The notes: a model not told the origin generated them from the sequence alone. A stretch of 64,000 bases of DNA from Streptomyces sp. Alt3 (GCF_030719215.1 NZ_CP120983.1:3906001-3970000); one strand, 5' to 3'; positions 25,901 through 34,725 are shown, counted from the stretch's first letter. Program-made: numbers and translations.

Positions 25901-26117
25901 ACCGCTCCCCTCCCTCGTCCCCCGAAACCTCCGGTGCGCCGCCGACCGGCGCGACCCCAGCACATCACATTACGCACGCACTCCGTTACCGTTCGTCGCT
26001 ATTTGATGTGAACGAAGCCCGATGTTCCGGGTATTGCCGGGACATCTGTCGCATTTCACCACCTAAGTGGACGGACGACCGTGCACCTCAAGTGCAAAGC
26101 CGGCCCACGCGCACCTC

Positions 26118-27824
26118 TCAGCCCAGGCGTACCGGTTTGTCGGTGCGCACTCCGACCGTGGTGAGCCAGGAGAGCAGCGGCTCCGCGTCCCCGTCCTCGA
26201 CGAGGCTGAGCACCGGGGCGCCGAGGTCGGACCTGCGACCGCCGTCGACCAGCAGCGCGGGGCCGTCGAGCCAGTCGAGTCCCGGCGCGGCCCCCGCTGT
26301 GTCCACTGCGGCGCAGCAGACCATCGCCACGACGTGATCGGCGAGCAGCTCCGCGCCCGTACGAGGGGGCTGGAGGGGGAAGAGCGGGAGCGGGACGGGC
26401 CCCCAGAGGTCGAGGGGGTCGGTTGCCGCCCCTGTCGGCAGGCCGCCCGCCCCGGGCGTCGGTGCGGCCTTCTCCTCGTCCCGGGCCACGGCGGCGCCGA
26501 TCCCGGCCGCGAGCGCCTCGCTGTCGGCACCCGGCGCCGCGAGGTGGCCGATCACCCGGGCCAGCGTGGGTACGCCGTCGCCTCCCGGCACTGCTGGGCC
26601 CCCCACGGACACGCTGGTCGCCACCCCCAAGGCGTCGAGCACCCGGTGCAGACGGGCGGCCTCCGTACGCCATTTCCGGTCCACGACCTCTTCCGGATAC
26701 TGCTGCCAGTCGACCGGGGACCAGCCGGGGCCGGGCTCGGCGGGACCCCCGTGGAAGAGCCGGGCCGCCAGCAGCGAGGCCGCCTCGTCGGCCGCGCCCG
26801 GTTCCTCGATGAGATCGCAGGCGGGACGCTCCCCCAGCCTGGAGGTGAAACCCTCCGCCAGCCGGTCGCGCCGCGAGAGCTCCGTGAGCGCGGAGACGAC
26901 GCCTGCGTCGAGCCGGGAGGGCCAGCGCCCCATCCGCCAGGCCGGCAGCGCGACCCGCGTCAGCAGGCGGTCCCAGCCCGCGTAGGCGAGGCCCACCTGC
27001 TCCTGGGCGACGATCCGCAGCCCGTAGTCCACGTCGTGGGCGCGCCCCGACGCGGCGGCCGCGACGCAGCGCTCCATCTCCGCCGCGTGGCCGCGGCAGC
27101 CGCGCAGCAGCACCTTGGCGATCCACCCGACGAAGGCCCTGGGGATCCTGCGTACGAACCCCTGCCCGGGCAGGGCCGCGTCGGCGACAGCGGCGTCCAG
27201 GCCACGGACGAAACGGCGGGCGGCGGCTATGTCCGGGTGCGCGGAAGGCCCGGTGCCCGCCACGACCGGGGCGAGAACCGCCCGCAGCTCCGCGACCCTC
27301 ATCCACCACAGGAATGGGGACCCGATCACCAGGACGGGGGCCGCCGGGACCCGGCGGCCCCGCCGGATCCCGGTCTGCCCCTCGACGTCCTTCACCCGCG
27401 GCTGGGCGGCCGGGTGCGTACGGTCCTCCAGCCAGCTGTCGCAGTCCGGGGTGAGCGCTATGGCCGACGGCGCCGGGACGTCCAGCCGGTCGGCGAGGTC
27501 CCGGACCAGCCGGTAGAGGTCGGGGGCCGCGGCCTCGGTGAGGGGCACGGTCGGGCTGACCGCCGGCCTCGCCCGCGCCACCGCGACGGCGACCGCCGCG
27601 GCGACGAGCAGAACCACGACGGCGCAGGCCGTCACCACCCAGCTGACCGTGGACCAGACCCCTGGACCGATGTGCCCCTGGGCGACCGCGACGAGCAGCA
27701 CGACCGAGGCGGCCGTCGGCAGGATCGCCAGGGCTGTGGCTCTGCTGCGGATGCGCAGCAGAGCCACAGCCCTGGCCCGCGCTGCGTGCGCACCCAGCTC
27801 CTCAACCGAACCGGTACCGGACAC
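26118..27824 (-). CDS. M48-like membrane protein lacking the zinc motif
   Basis: 568 residues from GTG 27822-27824. Two membrane helices (about residues 33-50 and 60-82) precede a soluble domain that begins like an M48 (Ste24/HtpX) peptidase: YRLVRDLADRLDVPAPSAI, then the segment LWWMRVAELRAVLAPVVAG. In active M48 enzymes the last piece is ELRAVLAHELGH with the HExxH zinc site; here it reads ELRAVLAPVVAG, so the metal ligands are gone. It is therefore probably a non-catalytic relative. A perfect 23-bp inverted repeat lies in its first 35 codons. Confidence 0.75.
   Translation of the reverse strand: MSGTGSVEELGAHAARARAVALLRIRSRATALAILPTAASVVLLVAVAQGHIGPGVWSTVSWVVTACAVVVLLVAAAVAVAVARARPAVSPTVPLTEAAAPDLYRLVRDLADRLDVPAPSAIALTPDCDSWLEDRTHPAAQPRVKDVEGQTGIRRGRRVPAAPVLVIGSPFLWWMRVAELRAVLAPVVAGTGPSAHPDIAAARRFVRGLDAAVADAALPGQGFVRRIPRAFVGWIAKVLLRGCRGHAAEMERCVAAAASGRAHDVDYGLRIVAQEQVGLAYAGWDRLLTRVALPAWRMGRWPSRLDAGVVSALTELSRRDRLAEGFTSRLGERPACDLIEEPGAADEAASLLAARLFHGGPAEPGPGWSPVDWQQYPEEVVDRKWRTEAARLHRVLDALGVATSVSVGGPAVPGGDGVPTLARVIGHLAAPGADSEALAAGIGAAVARDEEKAAPTPGAGGLPTGAATDPLDLWGPVPLPLFPLQPPRTGAELLADHVVAMVCCAAVDTAGAAPGLDWLDGPALLVDGGRRSDLGAPVLSLVEDGDAEPLLSWLTTVGVRTDKPVRLG
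27727..27776. repeat. Perfect 23-bp inverted repeat inside a coding sequence
   Basis: Arms 27727-27749 and 27754-27776 are exact reverse complements with a GATG loop. It encodes about residues 17-32 of the M48-like protein, so the mRNA would fold into a very stable hairpin soon after the start codon. Confidence 0.9.
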
Positions 27825-28247
27825 GGCCGTAGGTCACCCCCTCTGCCCCCGCGACGGTGTTGGTCACTCCCCCACTGTGGCACCCGTCACCGACATCGCA
27901 ATGCCGGTGGGCCAAGTGCCCGAACGCTTGCGCCGCACCCTAGTTGGGGCCTCGGCGGGCGTCATCCGGATGGCCGAGTCGTCACCCGATGGAATGGCTT
28001 TGGGCAAAGCTGCTGACGGGCCGGTGTCCAACCGTTCGGTGATACCGCGGCCCCCTCTGCTGCCCTCTTCCCCGGTCTGGGGGCGGCCTCCTTATCCGGC
28101 GTGGGGGCGGCTTCCCTCTCCGGTGCGGGAACGGCCAGGACGCGCCTCTGGGGGCGGCCCCGGACGCGCCCGTGCCCGGCGCCTCCGTGGAGGGCCGGGC
28201 ACAGGGTGAACGGGCCGGGGCGGATCAGGCGGTGGGCCGAGCGGGCC
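27825..28247. other. Intergenic region upstream of the M48-like gene
   Basis: 423 bases between two minus-strand genes. Open frames lack ribosome sites and biased codon use. The M48-like gene's promoter should lie in the right-hand part near 27850-27960. The left-hand part has GGGGGCGGC-type simple repeats. Confidence 0.4.
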
Positions 28248-29501
28248 TCAGGCCTCCTCGGCTGCCTTGCGCGCGATGTCCGTGCGGTGCTGGGAGCCGT
28301 CGAGCCGGATCCGGCCGACGGCGGTGTAGGCACGATCCCGGGCCTGCGCGAGGTCCTTGCCGGTCGCCGTGACCGAGAGCACGCGGCCCCCGGCGCTGAG
28401 GACGGCGTTGCCGTCCTTCCGGGTGCCGGCGTGCAGGACGAACGCGTCCGGCGCATCCTGCGCCACCACATCCGCGAGGCCCTCGATCGGGTCTCCCGTC
28501 CGGGGCGTGTCCGGGTAGTTGTGCGAGGCGATGACCACGGTGACGGCGGCGTCGTCGCGCCAGTTCAGCGCGGGTACGGCGTCCAGGGTGCCATTGGCGG
28601 AACCGAGCAGGACCCCGGCCAGCGGCGTCTTCAGCCTGGCCAGGACCACCTGGGTCTCGGGGTCACCGAAGCGGGCGTTGAACTCGATGACCCGCACACC
28701 GCGCGAGGTGATGGCGAGACCCGCGTAGAGCAGCCCGGAGAACGGCGTACCGCGTCGGCGCAGCTCGTCGACGGTCGGCTGCAGGACGGTCTGCATGACC
28801 TCGTCGACCAGCTTCGGGTCCGCCCACGGGAGCGGGGAGTAGGCGCCCATGCCACCGGTGTTCGGGCCCTCGTCGCCGTCCAGGGCGCGCTTGAAGTCCT
28901 GGGCGGGCTGGAGGGGCAGCACAGTGGTGCCGTCGGTGATCGCGAAGAGGCTCACCTCGGGGCCGTCGAGGAACTCCTCGATGACCACGCGGTCGCAGGC
29001 CAGGGCGTGGGCACGCGCGGCTTCGACGTCGTCCGTGACGACGACGCCCTTGCCGGCCGCGAGACCGTCGTCCTTCACGACGTACGGAGCGCCGAAGGCG
29101 TCCAGGGCCGTGTCGATCTCGGCGGGCGTCGTGCAGACGTAGCTACGGGCGGTCGGAACGTTGGCTCCGGCCATGACGTCCTTGGCGAACGCCTTGGAGC
29201 CTTCCAGCTGGGCCGCCTCACCCGATGGGCCGAAGCAGGGGATGCCGGCCGCGCGCACGGCGTCGGCGACACCGGCGACCAGCGGCGCCTCCGGGCCGAC
29301 GACCACCAGCTCGGCGCCCAGCTCGGTCGCGAGGCGCGCGACGGCGTCACCGTCGAGTGCGTCGACCGGGTGCAGTTCGGCCACCTCTGCGATACCGGCG
29401 TTGCCGGGGGCGCAGTACAGAGCGGTGACATCGGGGTCGAGGGAGAGAGAGCGGCACAGGGCGTGTTCGCGGGCGCCGCCGCCGATGACGAGGACCTTCA
29501 C
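28248..29501 (-). CDS. purD: Phosphoribosylamine-glycine ligase
   Basis: A 417-residue GAR synthetase of the ATP-grasp superfamily, the second step of purine synthesis. It begins MKVLVIGGGAREHAL; the central ATP-grasp part contains YVVKDDGLAAGKGVVV, and the metal/ATP site includes GVRVIEFNARFGDPETQ. Normal length, monocistronic by spacing. Confidence 0.97.
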   Translation of the reverse strand: MKVLVIGGGAREHALCRSLSLDPDVTALYCAPGNAGIAEVAELHPVDALDGDAVARLATELGAELVVVGPEAPLVAGVADAVRAAGIPCFGPSGEAAQLEGSKAFAKDVMAGANVPTARSYVCTTPAEIDTALDAFGAPYVVKDDGLAAGKGVVVTDDVEAARAHALACDRVVIEEFLDGPEVSLFAITDGTTVLPLQPAQDFKRALDGDEGPNTGGMGAYSPLPWADPKLVDEVMQTVLQPTVDELRRRGTPFSGLLYAGLAITSRGVRVIEFNARFGDPETQVVLARLKTPLAGVLLGSANGTLDAVPALNWRDDAAVTVVIASHNYPDTPRTGDPIEGLADVVAQDAPDAFVLHAGTRKDGNAVLSAGGRVLSVTATGKDLAQARDRAYTAVGRIRLDGSQHRTDIARKAAEEA

Positions 29502-29633
29502 GGGGTGCAGCCTAGCCGCCGGTGGCAGGGGGCCTCGACGGGCGCCGCTCCGTGGACAGCCCGGCGGGCCCGCGGGGGAAGGCGCACGGACGGCCCGGGG
29601 ACGGCCCGCGGATGTCTCCGGGGCTCGGGCCCC

Positions 29634-31867
29634 CTACTCGTTGGTGAACTCCTCGACGACCGTGGCACCCAGCTCACGGACGATCAGGTCATGACCGGAG
29701 AGCGCGGAGTCGACCAGGTCGGGGTCGTCCGCCTCGGCGGTGTCGTCCTCGGGCGCGACGGCCCGCGGCGGTTCGGGGGCGCGCTCGTACGAGGACGGCT
29801 CGGGCCGCCCGGACTGCTGCGGTGGGGGCTGCTGAGCGGGTTGCGGGGCCGGCTGGGAGCGGCCGGCCGGGACTCGTACGACGGAGCCGGGGGCGGAGAC
29901 GCGGGTGCGGGCTGGTACGGAGCGGCCGGGGGCCTGCCGCCACCGCCGCCGCCGGTCTGCGGGGGCTGGCCGCCGCCGCCCGACGGGTCGACGACCGCGT
30001 CCACACGCCACTTGGCGTTGAACTGCTCGGCGAGAGCCTGCTTGAGCACTTCCTCGCTGCCGCTGCTCGTGAAGGTGTCACGGGCACCGGCGTTCAGGAA
30101 GCCGATCTGCAGGGTGCTGCCGTCGAAGCCTGTGACCTGGGCGTTCTGGCTGAGCAGGATCCAGGTGAACCGGCGCCGGTTCTTCACCGCGTCGAGGATG
30201 TCCGGCCACATGTTCCGCACCTGGGCCGCGCCCTGCGCCATGCCCTGCCCGCCGGGAGCGGGCGCCTGCGCGGCGGGAGCCGGGGCCGGGGCAGCCGGGG
30301 CGGGGGCAGCGGCAGGCGCGGGAGCCTGCGGTACGCCGCCACCGGGTGCGGAGGCGGTCGGCCAGCCTCCGGGCCTGCGCGCCGGTTCCGCACCGCCCGC
30401 GCCACTGCCGGCACCGGCCGCCGAGGGCCAGGCGCCGGGGCGCTGGCCTGCGGGCTCCGGGGCCTGCGGGGCCTGGGGCTGCTGGGGCTGGGCCGCTTCC
30501 TGCGGTGCTGCCTGCTGAGGTTGCTGCGGTGCTGCCTGCTGGGCTTGCTGCTGGGGCTCCGGGGTGGCTGCCGCCTCCGCAGCCCGGGCCGCGGCGGGGC
30601 CTCCGATGCCTCCCGCGCTTCCGGCAGGCATCCCGACACCGGCTCCATGGGCCTCCGGCCCCGGCACGTACCCCATGGCGGGGCCGGGCCCGGCCGCAGC
30701 GGCGAGGGAGGCTCCGCGCTCCAGCCGGTCCAGCCGGGCCTGGAGCGAACGCTCGTCGTCGAAGGCGCCGGGCAGCAGCACCCTGGCGCAGATCAGCTCC
30801 ACCTGGAGCCGGGGCGACGTCGCCCCGCGCATCTCGGTGAGCCCCTCGTTGACCAGATCGGCTGCGCGGCTCAGCTCCGCGGCGCCGAAGACGGACGCCT
30901 GTGCCTGCATCCGCTCCACCACGTCGGCGGGCGCGTCGATGAGCCCCTTCTCCCCCGCGTCCGGCACGGCGGCCAGGATCACCAGGTCGCGCAGCCGCTC
31001 CAGCAGGTCGGCGACGAAGCGCCGGGGGTCGTTGCCGCCCTCGATCACCCGGTCCACGACCTCGAAGGCCGCTGCCCCGTCGCCCGCGGCGAAGGCATCC
31101 ACGACGGAGTCCAGCAGGGACCCGTCCGTATAGCCGAGGAGCGACGTCGCCATGGCGTATGTCACACCGTCGTCGCCCGCGCCGGCCAGCAACTGGTCCA
31201 TGACGGACATCGAGTCACGCACGGATCCCGCACCGGCCCGCACCACGAGCGGCAGCACGCCGTCCTCGACGACGCTGCCTTCCCGGCCGCACACCTCCGC
31301 GAGATAGCCGCGAAGCGTCCCCGGCGGGACCAGCCGGAAGGGGTAGTGGTGCGTACGCGACCGGATCGTGCCGATGACCTTCTCGGGCTCGGTGGTCGCG
31401 AAGATGAACTTGAGGTGCTCCGGCGGCTCCTCGACCACCTTCAGCAGGGCGTTGAACCCGGCCGGGGTGACCATGTGGGCCTCGTCGATGATGTAGATCT
31501 TGTACCGGCTCGACGCAGGCCCGAAGAACGCCTTTTCCCGCAGGTCACGGGCGTCGTCCACACCACCGTGCGACGCGGCGTCGATCTCGATGACGTCGAT
31601 CGAACCCGGCCCGTTGCGCGCGAGGTCCTGGCAGGACTGGCACTCCCCGCAGGGTGTGGGCGTGGGGCCCTGCTCGCAGTTCAGGCAGCGGGCGAGGATG
31701 CGCGCGCTGGTCGTCTTTCCGCAGCCGCGCGGCCCACTGAAGAGGTACGCGTGATTGACCCGGTTGTTCCGCAGGGCCTGCTGCAACGGGTCAGTGACAT
31801 GCTCCTGACCGATGACCTCGGCGAAGGACTCGGGGCGATAGCGGCGGTACAGCGCAAGGGACGACAC
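29634..31867 (-). CDS. dnaX: DNA polymerase III gamma/tau subunit, apparent frameshift near the C-terminus
   Basis: The clamp-loader ATPase of the replisome. GTG 31865-31867 (VSSLALYRRYRPESF) is the family start. Walker A GPRGCGKTT, a zinc module (CLNCEQGPTPTPCGECQSC) and the DEAH-type IIDEAH motif are intact. A long Gln/Ala/Pro linker leads to the tau-specific domain. The frame carrying the first 90% runs on into implausible sequence, while the expected tail (DDPDLVDSALSGHDLIVREL to the stop at 29634) is in the -1 frame. One extra C in the run at 29855-29857 restores a smooth PAAPQPAPQPAQQ linker. A sequencing or assembly indel is the simplest reading; a real mutation or recoding is possible. 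Confidence 0.9.
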
Positions 31868-31950
31868 ACATACGAGGTTATCGGGGCGCACCGACAACCG
31901 GTCCCGCCCCGGACCGAGCGCCCGGCGGGAGACCGCACCCGGACACGCAA

Positions 31951-32040
31951 GGGCCCCCCACGCACCCGCCAGAGCCAACCTACCCTTGCTGCCTTCCGGC
32001 CCTGGGGGAGTTCAGTCAGATAGCGCCACGTGAGGGGCTG
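31951..32040 (-). ncRNA. ffs: Small signal recognition particle RNA (4.5S-type)
   Basis: The minus strand carries the universally conserved SRP apical loop, GGCCGGAAGGCAGCAAGGG (about 31984-32002), within a long rod: 5' GCCCCTCACG (32029-32038) pairs with CGTGGGGGGC near the other end (31953-31962). TAAGGT at 32047-32052 is a good -10 six bases before the inferred 5' end. It sits directly upstream of dnaX, a usual place in actinobacteria. Ends are approximate to a few bases. Confidence 0.92.
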
Positions 32041-32174
32041 ACGCCCACCTTAGCCGATCCCAGCCCCCTGTCGTCCACCCGCTCCCCTGCCCCGCCCCTC
32101 CCGGAGGACGGTCCGGAACGATCTCCGGGGAACGTGTTCGCGAGCACCCTCCAACGTCTTGTATTGTTTGCCGC

Positions 32175-32259
32175 GGAGGATTCGCCTAGTGGCCTAGGGC
32201 GCACGCTTGGAAAGCGTGTTGGGGGCAACCCCTCACGAGTTCGAATCTCGTATCCTCCG
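32175..32259 (+). tRNA. tRNA-Ser (GGA), integration target
   Basis: 85-nt class II tRNA with a long variable arm. Acceptor GGAGGAT/ATCCTCC, anticodon loop TTGGAAA (GGA), T loop TTCGAAT. TATTGT at 32162-32167 is a likely -10. Its 3' half is repeated at 34587 and 37139, marking it as an attachment site. Confidence 0.95.
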
Positions 32260-32284
32260 CCATTGCTCTCACCGGGCAATACGT
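32206..32284 (+). repeat. Attachment repeat 1 (inside and after tRNA-Ser)
   Basis: A 79-bp stretch from the anticodon loop of tRNA-Ser(GGA) to 25 bases past it. It is identical to 34587-34665, and its first part is shared with 37139-37182. It is the left end of the islet region. Confidence 0.9.
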
Positions 32285-32318
32285 CGAAGGGCCCCACCGC
32301 TTGCGGTGGGGCCCTTCG
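32285..32318 (+). terminator. Terminator after tRNA-Ser
   Basis: 16-bp perfect stem (32285-32300 with 32303-32318), TT loop. A related but diverged 19-bp hairpin follows attachment repeat 2. Confidence 0.8.
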
Positions 32319-32330
32319 GCGTTCGTAGTC

Positions 32331-32474
32331 TCAACGAGACTCTTCGGAGCCCTCCGCGCCGCTGCCGTCGGCGTCGTTGGCCACTTCCCAGACGAGTCCT
32401 CCGACCCGCTGCGGGACGTCGGCCAGGATGCCGCCCGTCACGTGCTGGTACCGGGCCGCCATCGCAGAGGCCGT
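32331..32474 (-). pseudogene. C-terminal remnant of a tyrosine integrase
   Basis: About 45 codons ending at 32331 encode ASAMAARYQHVTGGILADVP followed by QRVGGLVWE. This matches the end of actinomycete tyrosine recombinases (pSAM2/AICE type), where the Tyr of AARYQHV is the DNA-cleaving nucleophile. Upstream sequence no longer encodes the rest of the catalytic domain (no Arg/His boxes), so the gene is truncated. Its position next to the tRNA end is where such integrases normally lie. Confidence 0.7.
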
Positions 32475-32600
32475 TCCGGGGCGGCGTGAGTCGCTTGAGT
32501 CGCGACACCGGCTATCGCCGATCGGACCGCGTGAGCGTGATGCCGGTGTACGTGGGCACCCAGTCAGCTCCGCTGAATGTGCCAAGACCCCGTATTGCCG

Positions 32601-32774
32601 TCAACGGGCGATGATGCCGACCGCGCAGGTCACCACCAGAGTCATGCCCGCCAAGGCGACGGTCACGGGGACTGCCAGGCTCGGGCGGCTGTGGACGAGG
32701 GAGAACAGGGCACCACCCAGCAGCGCGGCAAGCAGAGTCAGGATGAGGGCGAGGAGCGCGGTCGTCGTAGTCAT
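32601..32774 (-). CDS. Small two-helix membrane protein
   Basis: A 57-residue protein from ATG 32772-32774. Two hydrophobic helices (LLALILTLLAALLGGALF and VPVTVALAGMTLVVTCAV) are joined by a short HSRPS turn. No known family is recognised. It is divergent from the nuclease gene 120 bases away and may belong to the same defence unit, for example as an immunity or effector partner, but this is speculative. Confidence 0.55.
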   Translation of the reverse strand: MTTTTALLALILTLLAALLGGALFSLVHSRPSLAVPVTVALAGMTLVVTCAVGIIAR

Positions 32775-32896
32775 GAGGTTCCCCTGAGTCGGTCCATTGC
32801 GGCTGTACCCGATCATGGAAGGCACCTGTGTGTTGCGGCACGCGCACACCGGTGCGGCCTCGCGCAACAAGGCAGGGATCCAACGGAGGGGTGGGA

Positions 32897-34441
32897 ATGA
32901 CTCAAGGGGAGCTGGTTCCACGCGGATCACGCACGATGGTCTTCCAAAAGGACATCGACGGAACGCAGATCGGGCCTGACCGCTATGCATTCGCCCTCGC
33001 GCTACGCGAGCTGGCTCAGCGTTTGGGCGTGACCCTCAGCCGTTACTCCGTCCGTGTTCCCTGGGACCGCTCGACGCTTTCTCGGTACTTCAGCGGCGCC
33101 CTGGTCCCACCCGCGGAGTTCGTCGAGCAGCTCATTGGCGACGGCAATCGAGAGACGGGCACCGAGCTGACCCCGGACGCCCAGGACACCGTACGCAAGC
33201 TGCACCGGACCGCCCTGCGCGTCACAAGTCCCCACGCCGCCGACCTGCAGGATCTGCGGGACAAGCTCGCGAAGGCCGACCGGGAAAGCCGTCATCTACA
33301 CCAAGAGGCGCGGCTCCTGCGTGAGATGGTCCGCAGCGCGCATGAACATCTCGATGAGCAACAGGCCCGGCTACGTCAGCTAGAACAGGCTGGCGCGGCC
33401 GCCCGGCTCGTACACCGCGCCGAACTGGACCAGCGGACCGCGGACTTCGATTCCCTGAGAGCCGAGCGGGACGAACTCCAGGAGACACTGATCCGGCTGA
33501 CGGCGAAACTGGCGGAAGCCGAACGACGCGCCCGCGAGGCTGAAGAACGATGCATCGGGCTCGAGCAGCAGCTGGACACTGCCGAGGCTCATGCAGAGGA
33601 ACGTGATGCCGAGGCTGAGGCGGACGTGGACACCGTCACAAATACGGCGACCGCAGAGCCCACAATCAGCCCGGGGATCAGCGTCCACCTCGGCATCACC
33701 CGGGAGGCCGGAGCCCGACTCGTGCGGACCCTCGACGAGCAAGTGCCGTTGCCTCTCACCGAGGCGCACCTACGGAAGGTACTTGGCCGGCCAGGGATCT
33801 ATCAGCTCCTTCGCGGTGGCCCAAGCCAGCCGAAGGAGCGCATGTACGTGGGGAAGGCTGACCGCTCTCTGCCGCAGCGATTGGACTTCGCCCGTCTGAG
33901 GATCCTGGGCCGCAAGTACATCTCGTTGGACGACATCTACTTCACGTACGTCTACGTCGAGGATGACTTGTCTGCAGTCGCCCCGGAGAACCTCGTCATC
34001 AAGCACCTACAGGAAGAGCGCGGCGTCAGCCTCCTGTGGAACCACAACGGATTCGGCAACAACGATCCAGGGCGCAGGCGGGACCAGACACAGCTACAAC
34101 CCCAGCACTTTGACGTGGCCCATCCCATCGACCTGGACTGGTCGCTCCGTCACGACGGGCGCCAGCAGCTGTTGTCTCCAAGGGACTTTGCCACCTACCT
34201 CAAGGCAGAGCTGCCCTTCGCCTTCAGGCAGAAGTTGGAACCCGCCTTGGCCGAGGAAGTCTCGCTAGAGGTCCCCCGAGGCCCTCTGAGCGCCGACACG
34301 GCCTTCCGGCTCCTTGCGCGGAATCTGGGGGAATCCTGGCAGGTCAGCGCGCTCAAGGGGTACGTGATCCTCTACAAGGAACACACCGAATACCCCAACG
34401 CCCTCCGCTACTACCGCGGCGAGAACGTTACGGACGCGTAA
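32897..34441 (+). CDS. HTH-like / coiled-coil / Eco29kI-type GIY-YIG nuclease fusion
   Basis: 514 residues from ATG 32897 with GGAGGGGTGGGA upstream. Residues about 19-70 look like an Xre-type helix-turn-helix (RELAQRLGVTLSRY, then RSTLSRYFSG). Residues about 85-240 form a long charged coiled coil. The C-terminal domain has GIY at 300-302 and YVG at 317-319, a candidate catalytic Glu364 (PENLVIKHL) and, at 381-392, WNHNGFGNNDPG, which resembles the Eco29kI restriction-endonuclease signature. No methyltransferase is nearby. A single-protein DNA-sensing nuclease is a reasonable guess; activity is unproven. Confidence 0.75.
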   Translation: MTQGELVPRGSRTMVFQKDIDGTQIGPDRYAFALALRELAQRLGVTLSRYSVRVPWDRSTLSRYFSGALVPPAEFVEQLIGDGNRETGTELTPDAQDTVRKLHRTALRVTSPHAADLQDLRDKLAKADRESRHLHQEARLLREMVRSAHEHLDEQQARLRQLEQAGAAARLVHRAELDQRTADFDSLRAERDELQETLIRLTAKLAEAERRAREAEERCIGLEQQLDTAEAHAEERDAEAEADVDTVTNTATAEPTISPGISVHLGITREAGARLVRTLDEQVPLPLTEAHLRKVLGRPGIYQLLRGGPSQPKERMYVGKADRSLPQRLDFARLRILGRKYISLDDIYFTYVYVEDDLSAVAPENLVIKHLQEERGVSLLWNHNGFGNNDPGRRRDQTQLQPQHFDVAHPIDLDWSLRHDGRQQLLSPRDFATYLKAELPFAFRQKLEPALAEEVSLEVPRGPLSADTAFRLLARNLGESWQVSALKGYVILYKEHTEYPNALRYYRGENVTDA

Positions 34442-34586
34442 TGGCGTGACCTGCAGGAACGGGATGCCCACTGGTCTCAGTTCTGGTCTCGTTCGCTCCT
34501 GTCCGGGACGGTACAGGCCAAGCCACGCCGAACGCTCCACCGGAGGTCAGGACACACACGGCTCGCTCCGGATGCTTAGGCGAGGA
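34442..34586. other. Junction region before attachment repeat 2
   Basis: 145 bases with no gene, containing the paired motif GGTCTCAGTTCTGGTCTC (34473-34490) that recurs near the other attachment repeats. Confidence 0.5.
34473..34490. repeat. GGTCTCA paired motif, copy 1
   Basis: Two GGTCTC half-sites within 18 bases, 114 bases before the core of attachment repeat 2. Related copies lie at 34708-34725 and 37022-37039. A candidate accessory-protein or integrase arm-type site. Confidence 0.6.
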
Positions 34587-34665
34587 CTTGGAAAGCGTGT
34601 TGGGGGCAACCCCTCACGAGTTCGAATCTCGTATCCTCCGCCATTGCTCTCACCGGGCAATACGT
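34587..34665 (+). repeat. Attachment repeat 2
   Basis: 79 bp identical to 32206-32284. It contains only the 3' half of tRNA-Ser(GGA) (no acceptor 5' strand or D arm), so it is not a functional tRNA. It marks the junction between the two islets. Confidence 0.9.
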
Positions 34666-34702
34666 TGAAGGGCCCCGCAGCTTGCTGCGGGGCCCTTCAA
34701 CG
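34663..34702 (+). terminator. Hairpin after attachment repeat 2
   Basis: 19-bp stem (34663-34681 with 34684-34702), TT loop; homologous in position to the tRNA-Ser terminator but with a different loop-proximal sequence. Confidence 0.7.
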
Positions 34703-34707
34703 TTGGT

Positions 34708-34725
34708 GGTCTCAGTTCCGGTCTC
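34708..34725. repeat. GGTCTCA paired motif, copy 2
   Basis: GGTCTCAGTTCCGGTCTC followed by ATTCA, 43 bases after attachment repeat 2; same motif as 34473 and 37022. Confidence 0.6.

Larger units (their letters stand above)
32285..34586. mobile_element. Islet A at tRNA-Ser (degenerate integrative element)
   Basis: DNA between attachment repeats 1 and 2: a tRNA terminator, a truncated integrase end, a small membrane protein and the HTH/coiled-coil/GIY-YIG nuclease gene. Base composition of the nuclease gene is visibly lower in GC than core genes. No complete integrase, excisionase or replication gene is left, so it cannot move alone. Confidence 0.75.

Noticed and set aside
29840..29880. Programmed frameshift in dnaX as in E. 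coli
   Set aside because: No A-rich slippery heptamer or convincing downstream structure is visible, and a one-base indel in a C run explains the break more simply. It is kept as a finding, not as an annotated recoding site.
29822..32023. A long plus-strand frame through dnaX and the SRP RNA
   Set aside because: Low-complexity Gly/Arg/Ala translation; dnaX and the SRP RNA on the minus strand explain the sequence.
34587..34665. Second tRNA-Ser gene
   Set aside because: Only the 3' half is present (no 5' acceptor strand or D arm), so it is an attachment scar rather than a tRNA. The same applies to 37139-37182.
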